A stretch of 64,000 nt of DNA, from positions 1 to 64,000 of the forward strand of contig CAVJTH010000007.1 in assembly GCA_963652365.1 (NCBI GenBank), given 5' to 3'. A program made the position numbers and the translations under genes. Position 1 is the first letter of the stretch; every line of letters begins with the position of its first letter. The notes beneath the pieces are model-generated. The model made no database searches. It was not told the origin of the DNA and saw nothing but the letters and a program-made list of their open reading frames with translations. The DNA comes from Hallerella sp963652365. Lineage in GTDB: Bacteria; Fibrobacterota; Fibrobacteria; Fibrobacterales; Fibrobacteraceae. Below, one piece after another: positions 1 through 8,096 of the stretch.

Positions 1-1001
1 CCGATTGCGATTCTTCTTCTATCGGAAAAATGATGTTCGCTTCGGACGAAAACGCGGCCTATGTGTGCGCGGATTCGGGCTGGGTGTCGCTCTCCCAAAA
101 GGCGTCTGACGGCAAGGACAGCGTCGATGGAAACGGCTGCTCGCTTTCGGACAACGGCGACGGAACGCTTGTACAGATTTGCGGAGACGATTCGACGACT
201 TTCCACATCGCGCTCTGCGGTGACGTTCCGTACAAGACGGATTCTGAATTCTGCTACGAGAATACGGTCTATGCCAAGTGCGGCACAGAAATTTATTCGG
301 TCGGGAAGGACGTTTGCCTGGATAAAAAGGTCTATAGGAACAAGGCGCTTGCCTGGAAGAATATGAACCCGGATATCGATTACGAAGTGTTTACCGATTC
401 CCGTGACGGACAGGCTTATCGTTCGGTGAAAATCGGCGAGCAGACTTGGATGGCGGAAAACCTGAACTTCGACTATTCTGCGGGAAATGGCAGTTCCTGC
501 TATGGAATGCTCGATGAGTATTGCGATCGGTTTGGACGTGCCTATGCATGGTCTTCGGCGATGGATTCTGCGGCTGTCTATGGAAAAACCGGCATGGGAT
601 GCGGGAATGCGGTAGAGTGCGAGGCTAGCGAGGTTGTTCGCGGTGTCTGTCCGGAGGGTTTCCATTTGCCGGATACGGCGGAATGGAATCTCCTGCTGGA
701 ATTTATCCGGGAAGATCTGCAAGACGAGAGCGATCTAAAAGTCGTACAGGCGATCGCTTCGAGAGATTTTTCCGGTACGGATGATTATGGCTTTGGCGTT
801 TTGCTTGCCGGGGTGAATCAGTTCGTGCCTTTTTATGGCTATGAGTCGTATAGCGGTTTTTGCACATCTACACAATACAAGGATGATGACGAGAGCAGCC
901 TTGTTTTTATGGTATCTTATGGAAAGAATAGCGCCGAAAGCCGCGTAGAGTCTAGCGACAGAATTGAGCAGTTCCCTGTCCGCTGCGTCAAGGACCGATA
1001 A
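1..1001 (+). CDS. FISUMP-domain surface protein, 5' end outside the window
   Basis: The reading frame is open from base 3, so the gene starts upstream; the first ATG at 30 is probably internal. The visible N-terminal part (DCDSSSIGKMMFASDE, then VCADSGW) resembles the short Cys-containing modules repeated in Fibrobacter surface proteins. From about residue 115 of the visible part comes a FISUMP domain (Fibrobacter succinogenes major paralogous domain): IGEQTWMAENLNF, then YGRAYAW-like RFGRAYAWSSAM, then CPEGFHLPDTAEWN, ending near the stop. Members are usually exported or lipid-anchored and of unknown function. The export signal would lie outside the window. It converges on metY, with a terminator between them. 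Confidence 0.85.
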   Translation, partial: DCDSSSIGKMMFASDENAAYVCADSGWVSLSQKASDGKDSVDGNGCSLSDNGDGTLVQICGDDSTTFHIALCGDVPYKTDSEFCYENTVYAKCGTEIYSVGKDVCLDKKVYRNKALAWKNMNPDIDYEVFTDSRDGQAYRSVKIGEQTWMAENLNFDYSAGNGSSCYGMLDEYCDRFGRAYAWSSAMDSAAVYGKTGMGCGNAVECEASEVVRGVCPEGFHLPDTAEWNLLLEFIREDLQDESDLKVVQAIASRDFSGTDDYGFGVLLAGVNQFVPFYGYESYSGFCTSTQYKDDDESSLVFMVSYGKNSAESRVESSDRIEQFPVRCVKDR

Positions 1002-1015
1002 AAAATTTCCGAAAG

Positions 1016-1055
1016 CAAAAACGAACGCACAACCGTGCGTTCGTTTGCGTTTTTA
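1016..1055. terminator. Bidirectional Rho-independent terminator
   Basis: A perfect 10-bp stem, 1021-1030 with 1035-1044, closes a 4-base loop. It is flanked by A-rich sequence on the left and a T-run on the right, so it can end both the FISUMP gene and metY. Confidence 0.8.
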
Positions 1056-1065
1056 AAGGTTCCGG

Positions 1066-2358
1066 TTAAATCTTGTCGAGCGCCTGCGAAAGGTCGTCGA
1101 TAATGTCCTGGACATTTTCCGTTCCAATCGAAAGGCGAATCGTGTTCGGCTTGATTCCCTGGTCGAGAAGCTCGGCTTCGGTCAGCTGGGAATGCGTCGT
1201 GGAGGCCGGGTGGATGACGAGGCTCTTGACGTCGGCGACATTGGCGAGAAGCGAGAAAATTTCCAGGCTGTCGATAAACTGGAACGCTTCCTTCTGTCCG
1301 CCCTTGACTTCGAACGTAAAGATGGACGCACCGCCGTTCGGAAAGTATTTCTGGTAGAGGGCATGGTCCGGATGTTCGGGCAGGGACGGATGGTTCACCT
1401 TTTCCACTTTCGGATGGTGTGCAAGGAAATCGACGACTTTCTTCGTATTTTCGATATGGCGGTCGAGTCGGAGAGAAAGCGTCTCGGTCCCTTGCAAGAG
1501 AAGGAATGCGGCAAACGGGGAAATCGTCGCCCCTTCGTCGCGAAGGAGAATCGCCCGGATATATGTCGTAAAGGCAGCCGGGCCTACGGCGTCCGCAAAG
1601 GAAATGCCGTGGTAGCTCGGATTGGGCGCTGCGATGGGAGCGTACTTGCCGGACTTTTTCCAGTCGAACTTTCCGGATTCGACGATGACTCCGCCGAGCG
1701 TTGTCCCGTGTCCGCCGATAAACTTTGTCGCCGAGTGAACGACAATGTCTGCGCCATGTTCGATGGGACGGATCAGGTAAGGCGTGCCGAACGTGTTATC
1801 GACGACGAGCGGAATCCCGTGCCTGTGGGCGATTTCCGCGATCGCATCGATGTCGGGAATGTCTGAATTGGGGTTCCCCAGCGTTTCGATATAGACCGCC
1901 TTCGTGTTTTCCTGGATGGCCTTTTCGAGTTCCGGCAGATTGTGCGCATCGACGAAAGTCGTCTGGATGCCGAACTGGGGGAGCGTATGTTCGAGCAGGT
2001 TCGAGGTTCCGCCGTAAATCGTCTTCTGGGCGACGATATGGTCGCCGGCTTGCGCCAGGGCTTCGATGGTGTAGGTGATGGCGGCGGCTCCGCTCGCGAC
2101 GGCAAGTCCCGATGCTCCGCCTTCCAGGGCGGCGATTCTCTGCTCGAAGACGCCTTGGGTGGAATTGGTCAAGCGCCCGTAGATGTTTCCCGCATCGCGA
2201 AGTCCAAAGCGGTCGGCGGCGTGCTGCGCGTTGTGAAAGACATAAGAGGTGGTCGCGTAGATGGGGACAGCGCGGGAATCGGTGACCGGATCGGCGTGTT
2301 CCTGGCCGACGTGAAGCTGGAGGGTTTCAAAACGGTATTTCTTGTTTGGAATCGTCAT
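1066..2358 (-). CDS. metY: O-acetylhomoserine sulfhydrylase (PLP-dependent)
   Basis: This is a Cys/Met-metabolism PLP enzyme of 430 residues, the usual length of the O-acetylhomoserine (thiol)-lyase branch. That branch makes homocysteine from O-acetylhomoserine and sulfide in the cytoplasm. The start is typical of the family (FETLQLHVGQEHADP, then AVPIYATTSYVF). The PLP-lysine motif is SATKFIGGHGT at about residue 210, and VVDNTFGTPYL precedes it. The ATG at 2358 has an AAGGAG ribosome site. The 117-bp upstream gap shows no convincing SAM riboswitch. It stands alone on its strand, behind the phosphatase gene. Confidence 0.93.
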   Translation of the reverse strand: MTIPNKKYRFETLQLHVGQEHADPVTDSRAVPIYATTSYVFHNAQHAADRFGLRDAGNIYGRLTNSTQGVFEQRIAALEGGASGLAVASGAAAITYTIEALAQAGDHIVAQKTIYGGTSNLLEHTLPQFGIQTTFVDAHNLPELEKAIQENTKAVYIETLGNPNSDIPDIDAIAEIAHRHGIPLVVDNTFGTPYLIRPIEHGADIVVHSATKFIGGHGTTLGGVIVESGKFDWKKSGKYAPIAAPNPSYHGISFADAVGPAAFTTYIRAILLRDEGATISPFAAFLLLQGTETLSLRLDRHIENTKKVVDFLAHHPKVEKVNHPSLPEHPDHALYQKYFPNGGASIFTFEVKGGQKEAFQFIDSLEIFSLLANVADVKSLVIHPASTTHSQLTEAELLDQGIKPNTIRLSIGTENVQDIIDDLSQALDKI

Positions 2359-2475
2359 GGTGAGAATCTCCTTGGCGCTTTCGCCGTTGATTGTTTACGC
2401 GCTATAAGTTAGAACGCGAAAGGCGTTTTGTCCAATACTGTTTTTTGATATTTGGTTATAGCTTTTTTCTATATC

Positions 2476-2970
2476 CTACAAGGCGGCGAGAAGTCCCTGG
2501 CAACCTTTCAGCGCATCGTTCCACGTGGATTCGAAATCGCCGGTGTACCAAGGGTCAGCGACATCGCGCGGACTTTCCGTGTAATCGAGCAGCAGGGAAA
2601 TCTTCCGAAGACGGCGTTCCGTTGGCTTGCCGGCAAACGCTTCGCATTCTCGACGGTAAGTCTCGGCGGGCAAAATCCAACGCAGGTTCCGCAGATTGTT
2701 TCCGTCCATCAGCACGATGTGGTCGAACGCGTCCAGATCGCGGGCGGTCATCTGTCGCGCTCTCTTGCCCGAGCAGTCGATGCCGTGAAGCCCGAGGATT
2801 CTTCGCGCTGGCGGATAGACGGGGTTTCCGATTTCCTCGGTACTTGTCGCCGCGCTTTCGATAAAAAACTCGTCTTGCCGATTGGCTTCCCGGACGAGCC
2901 GCTTCATGATAAATTCCGCCATCGGGCTGCGACAAATGTTTCCGTGACAGACAAAGAGAATGGATATCAT
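2476..2970 (-). CDS. Low-molecular-weight protein tyrosine phosphatase
   Basis: The protein has 164 residues starting MISILFVCHGNICRSPMAE. The P-loop CX5R is C8 to R14 in VCHGNICRS, at the very N-terminus as in this family. The general-acid motif DPWYTGDF lies near the C-terminus. The enzyme hydrolyses phosphotyrosine or small aryl phosphates. A longer open frame continues upstream to 3435, but it would overlap the permease gene, so the ATG at 2968-2970 is preferred. It lies 11 bases downstream of the permease, so the two are probably cotranscribed. Substrate is unknown; no capsule kinase gene is nearby. Confidence 0.9.
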   Translation of the reverse strand: MISILFVCHGNICRSPMAEFIMKRLVREANRQDEFFIESAATSTEEIGNPVYPPARRILGLHGIDCSGKRARQMTARDLDAFDHIVLMDGNNLRNLRWILPAETYRRECEAFAGKPTERRLRKISLLLDYTESPRDVADPWYTGDFESTWNDALKGCQGLLAAL

Positions 2971-2981
2971 CGTAAGCTCCG

Positions 2982-3923
2982 CTAACCGAACTTTATTCCA
3001 AGGATTCCGGCGGCCAGGATGGCTATCCCGAGAATCCTTGTTCCGCGGATTCTTTTGACTGGGGCATGGAAAAGTCCCAGGGAATCGATCGCTAGGCCTC
3101 CGAGAATCATGCCGGTGGTCGTGCTGGCAATGGAAAGTCCTGCCCCGATGCGCTTCACGAGAAAAATGTTGGCGAGAATGAATAGCGCACCGAGAATCCC
3201 GCCGGCAAGCATCCACCAGGGACCGCGAAAGTTCTTCGGGGAAATTCTGCTCGGTGAAGAGGAAGATTTGTTTGTGAAAAAAAGGACGAGACAGACGAGC
3301 GTCAGAAGAAAAATCCCGACGGAAAATGAAACGAGAGACGCCTCTAGCGGGGAATGCAGCAGAACGCCGAGTCTCCCGTTGATGGCTGTCTGCATCGCAC
3401 TGGACATGCCGACAAGAACGCCGAAGAGCTTCCATGAAACGTTCCTTTCCGCGGCGCTTGAAACGGGCGACTTTTCAAGATCGATGACGGCGAAAGAAGC
3501 CCCGACGGTAACTGCCAGGATTCCCAAGGCCCGGTTCGCGGTGACGGGAATCTGCGCGCACTGGAAAAGTCCAAACGAGTCGATGCAAAATCCCGCGAGA
3601 ATCTGCCCCAGGATGGGAAGGATTACCGCCAGGGTCCCGCCGAGTCTTAAAAACAGCAAGATGTTTCCGACAAGAAAGACGACGCCGAAAGCTCCACCGG
3701 AAAAAATCCACCAGGGTGCGCATCCCAGAATCCCGGGCGAAGAAAGACCGCTTTTCCCGAAAGCGAAAAGCGCGGCGAGAAACACCCAGGCGACGATAAA
3801 CGAAACGAGAATGGCTAGATAGGGAGAACCGATGTGTCTGCGAAGTTCCGCATTGAGACTCGTCTGGATCGGTAGCGAAAGACCGGCGAAAAGACCAAGC
3901 AAGAATTCCATTTCGGCATCCAT
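2982..3923 (-). CDS. Duplicated DUF606/YdcZ-type DMT permease
   Basis: This very hydrophobic protein of 313 residues has about ten predicted membrane segments. Each half begins with the same type of sequence: LFAGLSLPIQTSLNAELRR near residue 10 and GVLVGMSSAMQTAINGRLG near residue 170. This matches two fused copies of the DUF606 (YdcZ-like) unit of the drug/metabolite transporter superfamily, which is often encoded as a single unit of about 150 residues. Substrate is unknown. A second ATG four codons in is possible. It heads a two-gene unit with the phosphatase. Confidence 0.8.
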   Translation of the reverse strand: MDAEMEFLLGLFAGLSLPIQTSLNAELRRHIGSPYLAILVSFIVAWVFLAALFAFGKSGLSSPGILGCAPWWIFSGGAFGVVFLVGNILLFLRLGGTLAVILPILGQILAGFCIDSFGLFQCAQIPVTANRALGILAVTVGASFAVIDLEKSPVSSAAERNVSWKLFGVLVGMSSAMQTAINGRLGVLLHSPLEASLVSFSVGIFLLTLVCLVLFFTNKSSSSPSRISPKNFRGPWWMLAGGILGALFILANIFLVKRIGAGLSIASTTTGMILGGLAIDSLGLFHAPVKRIRGTRILGIAILAAGILGIKFG

Positions 3924-4022
3924 ATTGTCAAGGTCTTTTCAAAGATAGCTATCGGTTCCCGGTCGTGGAAAAAGTTTTTCAAAAAAGCTATACTTGTCCC
4001 AAACATTTAACAAGGACACTCT

Positions 4023-5687
4023 ATGAGCCGTTTGACCGAATCGAATGAATGGAAAGCGCTCGAAGCGAAGGCTTCCGAGGCGAAAACCTGGAACATGCGC
4101 GAAATGTTCAAGAAGGACGCGCAACGGGCCGAAAAGTTCAGCGCGGAAGCGTGCGGGATCTTTCTCGACTATTCCAAGAACCTGATCGACGACGACGCGA
4201 TGGCGAAGCTCCGCGGGCTTCTTTCGCTTTCCGGGTTCGACGCGATGCGCAAGAAGTTCCTTTCGGGCGAAAAGATCAACACGACGGAAAAGCGTGCCGT
4301 CTTGCATACGGCTCTCCGCTACAAGGGCGATTCGCCGATTTTCGTCGATGGCAAGGATGTCATGCCCGAAGTTCGCGCGGTGCTCAAGCACATGGAAGAG
4401 TTTACGAATCTGGTCCGCAGCGGAAAATGGCTGGGCCATACTGGCAAGAGAATCCGCTCCGTGGTGAACATCGGCATCGGCGGTTCCGACCTGGGACCGG
4501 TGATGGTGACGGAAGCTCTGCGGCATTTTGCGACTCCGGATTCTCCCGAAGTTTACTTTGTGTCGAATATCGACGGAACGCATATCGCGGAAACCCTGAA
4601 AAAGGTGAATATCGAGGAAACCCTTTTCATCGTCGCGTCCAAGACATTCACGACGCTCGAAACGATGACAAACGCCAACACGGCAAAGGATGCCGTCCTC
4701 AAGGCGTTTGACGGCGACAAGAAGGCGATCGCGAAGCATTTCGTGGCTCTTTCGACAAACGCCGAAGCGGTCTCCGAATTCGGAATCGACACGGCGAACA
4801 TGTTCGAGTTCTGGAACTGGGTCGGCGGTCGCTACTCCCTGTGGTCCGCCATTGGACTTTCCATCGCTCTCCGCATCGGTTTCGACAATTACATGCAGCT
4901 CCACCAGGGCGCCTACGAAATGGACGAACATTTCAAGAACGCTCCGGTCGAAAAGAACCTTCCGGTGATTCTCGCGCTTCTCGGAGTCTGGTACGACAAC
5001 TTCATGGATGCGCAGTCCTATGCGATTTTGCCGTATGACCAGTACATGCACCGCTTCACGGCTTACTTCCAGCAGGCGGACATGGAATCGAACGGCAAGA
5101 CGGTCGATCGCGATTCGAAGCGTGTCGATTACCAGACCGGGCCGATTCTCTGGGGCGAACCGGGAACGAATGGTCAGCACGCCTTCTACCAACTGATTCA
5201 CCAGGGAACGAAGCTGATTCCGTGCGACTTTATCGCTCCGGCAAATTCCCTGAACCCGGTCGGCGATCATCATCGCAAGCTCCTTTCGAACTTCTTTGCG
5301 CAGCCCGAAGCCCTGATGAACGGCAAGACGCTTGCCGAGGCGACCGAAGAACTCCGCGCGGCCGGCAAGTCCGAAGAAGAAATCCAGATGCTCGCTCCGC
5401 ACAAGGTCTTCGAAGGCAACAAGCCGACAAACAGCCTCTTCGTCGATACGATCGATCCGAAGACTCTCGGAGCCCTGATCGCTCTCTACGAACACAAGAT
5501 CTTTACGCAGGGCGTTATCTGGAACATCAACAGCTTCGACCAGTGGGGCGTTGAACTCGGCAAGCAGCTCGCGAAGAAGATCATCCCGGAACTCGAAAAG
5601 GGCGAAAAGGACCCGAACGTGGAACTTTCCCACGATTCGAGCACGAACGGCCTGATCCGCTGGTATTTCAAGCATCATCGCGCCTAA
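4023..5687 (+). CDS. pgi: Glucose-6-phosphate isomerase
   Basis: The protein has 554 residues, the long bacterial/eukaryotic form. It interconverts glucose-6-phosphate and fructose-6-phosphate in glycolysis. Visible signatures are NIGIGGSDLGP near residue 158, the PGI signature WVGGRYSLWSAIG near residue 265, and GQHAFYQLIHQGT near residue 382, which carries the conserved His and Gln region. The ATG at 4023 follows AAGGAC. A TATACT box lies at 3989-3994. A long frame on the opposite strand is a composition-driven shadow. It is a single-gene unit closed by a terminator. Confidence 0.97.
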   Translation: MSRLTESNEWKALEAKASEAKTWNMREMFKKDAQRAEKFSAEACGIFLDYSKNLIDDDAMAKLRGLLSLSGFDAMRKKFLSGEKINTTEKRAVLHTALRYKGDSPIFVDGKDVMPEVRAVLKHMEEFTNLVRSGKWLGHTGKRIRSVVNIGIGGSDLGPVMVTEALRHFATPDSPEVYFVSNIDGTHIAETLKKVNIEETLFIVASKTFTTLETMTNANTAKDAVLKAFDGDKKAIAKHFVALSTNAEAVSEFGIDTANMFEFWNWVGGRYSLWSAIGLSIALRIGFDNYMQLHQGAYEMDEHFKNAPVEKNLPVILALLGVWYDNFMDAQSYAILPYDQYMHRFTAYFQQADMESNGKTVDRDSKRVDYQTGPILWGEPGTNGQHAFYQLIHQGTKLIPCDFIAPANSLNPVGDHHRKLLSNFFAQPEALMNGKTLAEATEELRAAGKSEEEIQMLAPHKVFEGNKPTNSLFVDTIDPKTLGALIALYEHKIFTQGVIWNINSFDQWGVELGKQLAKKIIPELEKGEKDPNVELSHDSSTNGLIRWYFKHHRA

Positions 5688-5706
5688 TCGTTTGGCAGAA
5701 TAGACA

Positions 5707-5739
5707 AGCGCTCGACTTTCTCGGTCGGGTGCTTTTTTT
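5707..5739 (+). terminator. Rho-independent terminator after pgi
   Basis: A 10-bp stem with two G-T pairs (5707-5716 with 5724-5733) is followed directly by a run of T to 5739. Confidence 0.8.
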
Positions 5740-5771
5740 GTGCGGTTCTCGATTTTCTACTTTTTCTTCCG

Positions 5772-6191
5772 ATGTCGAATATCGAACAAATTATCCGTGA
5801 ACGTTCTCCGCTCTTGAAACGGGATTCGGAGGTGTTTTGCGAACTGTTGAACTTTTTTGGGAGCGATGCGCAGATCGCGACGGACGAGCGGGATCTTCGG
5901 GAATTTCTTGCCCCGCGGAGACTCTATAAGGTTGTACGGATTGTCGAAAGTTCCTGGATGAAATGCGCCTATTCCCTGGCAGAGCGTTATCCGGAGTGTC
6001 TGGAATCTCTTGGGATGTTGCGTTACTATTCTTCGCCCGAAAAAACCTTTTGGCAGGATGTGGAAAAGTCGGAAAACATCCTGGCGAATTCCCTGACGGC
6101 AGGTTCTTACGGCTGGGCGCCCGACGCCTTTACCGTGTTCGAAAATCCACGGATTGAAAGTTTTTCTCTCACCGCGATCGTTGCGTTGTGA
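5772..6191 (+). CDS. Hypothetical protein, 139 residues
   Basis: I do not recognise this family. The frame starts at ATG 5772 with no clear Shine-Dalgarno; the preceding bases are pyrimidine-rich. The product is a soluble, mixed-charge protein without signal peptide or membrane segment. It has helices around REFLAPRRLYKVVRIVESSW and a Trp-containing C-terminal part. The similar-sized frame on the opposite strand (5757-6203) looks less protein-like, being rich in Arg and His. The gene lies between pgi and a small lipoprotein gene, with no obvious partner. Confidence 0.55.
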   Translation: MSNIEQIIRERSPLLKRDSEVFCELLNFFGSDAQIATDERDLREFLAPRRLYKVVRIVESSWMKCAYSLAERYPECLESLGMLRYYSSPEKTFWQDVEKSENILANSLTAGSYGWAPDAFTVFENPRIESFSLTAIVAL

Positions 6192-6253
6192 ATCTATAGA
6201 CAAAAGTGTTTTTTTTTGTATGTTTTTATAAACTCAAGATAAGGATGGTGAAT

Positions 6254-6628
6254 ATGTTGAAAAAGATTTGTCCGGTTGTCTTCGGCGCTTTGCTTGTCGC
6301 TTGCGGAGATAGCGGAAGTTCGAACAGCGCAAACGATGTGAATTTGTCCAGCTCTTCGGAGAGGCAGGTTTCCAGTTCGAGTGTCGCTTCGCCTACGGTA
6401 AGCTGTGTCTTTGAAGGCGAAGTGGGCGATTCCGAATGGACAATCAAGCAGAAGCAGCCTTCCGAAAACTTTTGCAAGACGGTTTTGGGCGTTTCCTCGA
6501 ATACGGAGGACATGGAGTTCCGCTGCGAAGGCGAATGGCTGGTGACGGTCTATAGGAACGAGGCGCTTGGCTCGGACGAATCTTCGCGGCAGACGCTTTA
6601 CGAGCAGTTGAAGTCTAGTTGCCGATAA
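6254..6628 (+). CDS. Small Ser-rich lipoprotein
   Basis: Starting at ATG 6254, preceded by AAGGATGG at a suitable distance, the product is MLKKICPVVFGALLVACGDSG. That is a type II signal with lipobox LVAC, so Cys17 would be lipidated. A serine-rich linker (NLSSSSERQVSSSS) follows, as in many Fibrobacter surface proteins. A domain of about 70 residues comes after it, with three further Cys and the motif EWTIKQKQPSENFC. No known domain is recognised. An in-frame ATG at 6245 is possible but fits the ribosome site less well. It is followed by a gene-free repeat region. Confidence 0.75.
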   Translation: MLKKICPVVFGALLVACGDSGSSNSANDVNLSSSSERQVSSSSVASPTVSCVFEGEVGDSEWTIKQKQPSENFCKTVLGVSSNTEDMEFRCEGEWLVTVYRNEALGSDESSRQTLYEQLKSSCR

Positions 6629-6742
6629 AAGGAAAGACTTTAGCGTTGCACGTCTAGGATTTTTCGCGAAGCGAACTTTTTTCCGCCTGGCGGCGGAGGG
6701 AGCGCCTTCCCGGCGTTCAGAGCTTAGTGTATAGTGATTAGT

Positions 6743-6806
6743 GCTTAGAACTCAAAGCGGTCCGCTTTACGTTAGAACCTAAATGTTTGCGAAACTCCAC
6801 ACTCCA
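6743..6806 (+). repeat. Long direct repeat, copy 1
   Basis: This 64-bp unit recurs at 6940-7003 with a few differences, 197 bp further on. Its core holds the near-palindrome AAAGCGGTCCGCTTT followed by ACGTTAGAACCTAAATGT. A partial third copy lies near 7077-7110. Confidence 0.85.
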
Positions 6807-6939
6807 CTCTTCACACTCCACTCTCAACTAAGTTCTGACTCCCCCTTCCTTGCATCCACCCCCTCGGCCACGCTTGTTCAGAGCTTAGTTAGGAGAACTT
6901 AGAGCTTAGCTTTGCAAAGCGAGCCATTCAGTGCTTAGT

Positions 6940-7003
6940 GGTTAGAACTCAAAACGGTCCGCTTTACGTTAGAACCTAAATGTCCGCAAAGCTCCACACT
7001 CCA
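6940..7003 (+). repeat. Long direct repeat, copy 2
   Basis: Second copy of the 64-bp unit at 6743-6806. The palindrome is slightly decayed (AAAACGGTCCGCTTT) and TTGCGAAA is replaced by CCGCAAAG. It is flanked by the same types of 7-mer. Confidence 0.85.
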
Positions 7004-7075
7004 AACTCAACTAACCACTGTTTCCTGACTCCTGATTCCTCTCCACTATCCACTATCAACTAATCTCTAAGCTCT
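6992..7075 (+). repeat. Degenerate 7-bp tandem array, 12 units
   Basis: The sequence reads in unbroken 7-base phase from 6992 to 7075. Units include CTCCACA, CTCAACT, AACCACT, GACTCCT, CTCCACT, ATCCACT and ATCAACT. Most end in CT. Confidence 0.8.
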
Positions 7076-7101
7076 GCTTTAGAGCCTAAATGTCCGCGGA
7101 A

Positions 7102-7178
7102 CTCAACTCTCAACTTTTCACACTCCACACTCAACTGATTCCTCTTTGCACTCCGCACTCAATCGTCAACTCTCCACT
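7102..7178 (+). repeat. Degenerate 7-bp tandem array, 11 units
   Basis: Units in strict 7-base phase include CTCAACT (three times), CTCCACA, GTCAACT and CTCCACT. A shorter array of the same type lies at 6795-6829 (five units). Confidence 0.8.
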
Positions 7179-7289
7179 CCTCTTCCTAGTCGAGAACTCC
7201 TAAAAATTTTTTTCTAAAACCTCTTGCCTTAGAGTGAACTCTAGGTCGTAAATTATATGCAGTTAAACTTTTGGCAAGGAAGTTTGTGC

Positions 7290-8087
7290 ATGTTGGATTT
7301 AGAGAAACTCTCCCGATTGAGAACGTATCTCGCGAACTTGAAAGGCGTCGCGGTCGCCTTTTCCGGTGGAGTCGATTCTTCGTTCCTGCTGAAGATTGCG
7401 CACGACGTCCTGGGAGAAAAGGCGCTTGCCGTAACGGTTTCGTCGTGTTTCGTTCCCGAAAGAGAGCGTCTTGCCGCGTGGCGCTTTTGCGAGGAAGAAA
7501 ACATTCGCCAGGTGACACTTCCCATGGATCCTCTTGAAATTTGTGGGGTACGGGAAAATCCCAAGAATCGATGCTACCTTTGCAAGAAGAGCGTTTTCGA
7601 GAAGATTTGCCAAATCGCGAAAAGTGAAAACTTGCCCTGCGTGGTCGATGGAACCAATGCCGACGACATGGGAGATTATCGCCCGGGGCTTTTGGCGCTC
7701 TCGGAACTGGGCATTAAAAGCCCGCTCAGGGAATTGGGATTTACCAAGTCGGATATTCGGGAGGCGTCAAAATTTGCGGGATTAAAGACTTGGGACCATC
7801 CTTCGTTTGCCTGCCTGGCGAGTCGTTTTGTCTATGGAGAACCGTTGACCGGCGAAAAGCTAGAACGGGTGGAAAAATCCGAAGATTTTTTCCTTTCGGA
7901 GGGATTTCGGCAGATCCGTGTACGAGTCCACCAGAATCTCGCGCGGATAGAAGTGCTGCCGTCCGAGATGGAAAAGGCTTTTCGGATGCGATCCGAAATT
8001 GTACACAAGTTAAAATCGCTTGGCTTTGACTATGTGACGCTGGATTTGGGCGGCTTTAAGAGCGGTTCCATGAATGTTTCGATATGA
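7290..8087 (+). CDS. larE: LarE-type sulfur transferase for the nickel-pincer cofactor
   Basis: The protein has 265 residues with an N-terminal ATP PP-loop SGGVDSS (residues 25-31). The family adenylates and then thiolates the pyridinium dicarboxylate made by LarB during nickel-pincer nucleotide (NPN) synthesis. Cys95 and Cys98 (CYLCKK) plus Cys175 (FACLASRF) are present. From memory, LarE forms with three such Cys hold an Fe-S cluster instead of sacrificing a Cys, so a catalytic form is inferred. The start at 7290 is chosen because AAGGAAG precedes it; ATG 7257 is the alternative. It is the first gene of the lar operon. Confidence 0.88.
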   Translation: MLDLEKLSRLRTYLANLKGVAVAFSGGVDSSFLLKIAHDVLGEKALAVTVSSCFVPERERLAAWRFCEEENIRQVTLPMDPLEICGVRENPKNRCYLCKKSVFEKICQIAKSENLPCVVDGTNADDMGDYRPGLLALSELGIKSPLRELGFTKSDIREASKFAGLKTWDHPSFACLASRFVYGEPLTGEKLERVEKSEDFFLSEGFRQIRVRVHQNLARIEVLPSEMEKAFRMRSEIVHKLKSLGFDYVTLDLGGFKSGSMNVSI

Positions 8088-8096
8088 GGTTTTGAA

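Larger units (their letters stand above)
6629..7289. other. Gene-free intergenic region with degenerate 7-bp repeats
   Basis: No plausible gene is seen in 661 bp. The stretch contains a GC-rich inverted sequence near 6684-6700 (CCGCC..GGCGG), two long direct repeats, and T/C-rich sequence phased at 7 bp. The G/A-rich 7-mers (TAGTGNT type) lie left of each direct repeat and the CTCCACT type lie to the right. An AT-rich stretch at 7200-7256 may hold the larE promoter. Confidence 0.8.

Noticed and set aside
2359..2475. SAM or other riboswitch upstream of metY
   Set aside because: Only short hairpins are visible; no conserved riboswitch core could be recognised in 117 bp.
2971..3435. N-terminal extension of the tyrosine phosphatase
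   Set aside because: The extension lies inside the permease gene on the same strand and lacks family similarity. The P-loop sits at the N-terminus only with the ATG at 2970.
3939..5678. 579-residue frame opposite pgi
   Set aside because: It mirrors the full pgi gene and has shadow-type composition (His, Arg, Phe and Val rich, no domain). pgi is certain.
6743..7178. CRISPR array
   Set aside because: Repeats are only 7 bp and degenerate, or two 64-bp copies. There are no unique spacers of constant length and no cas genes.
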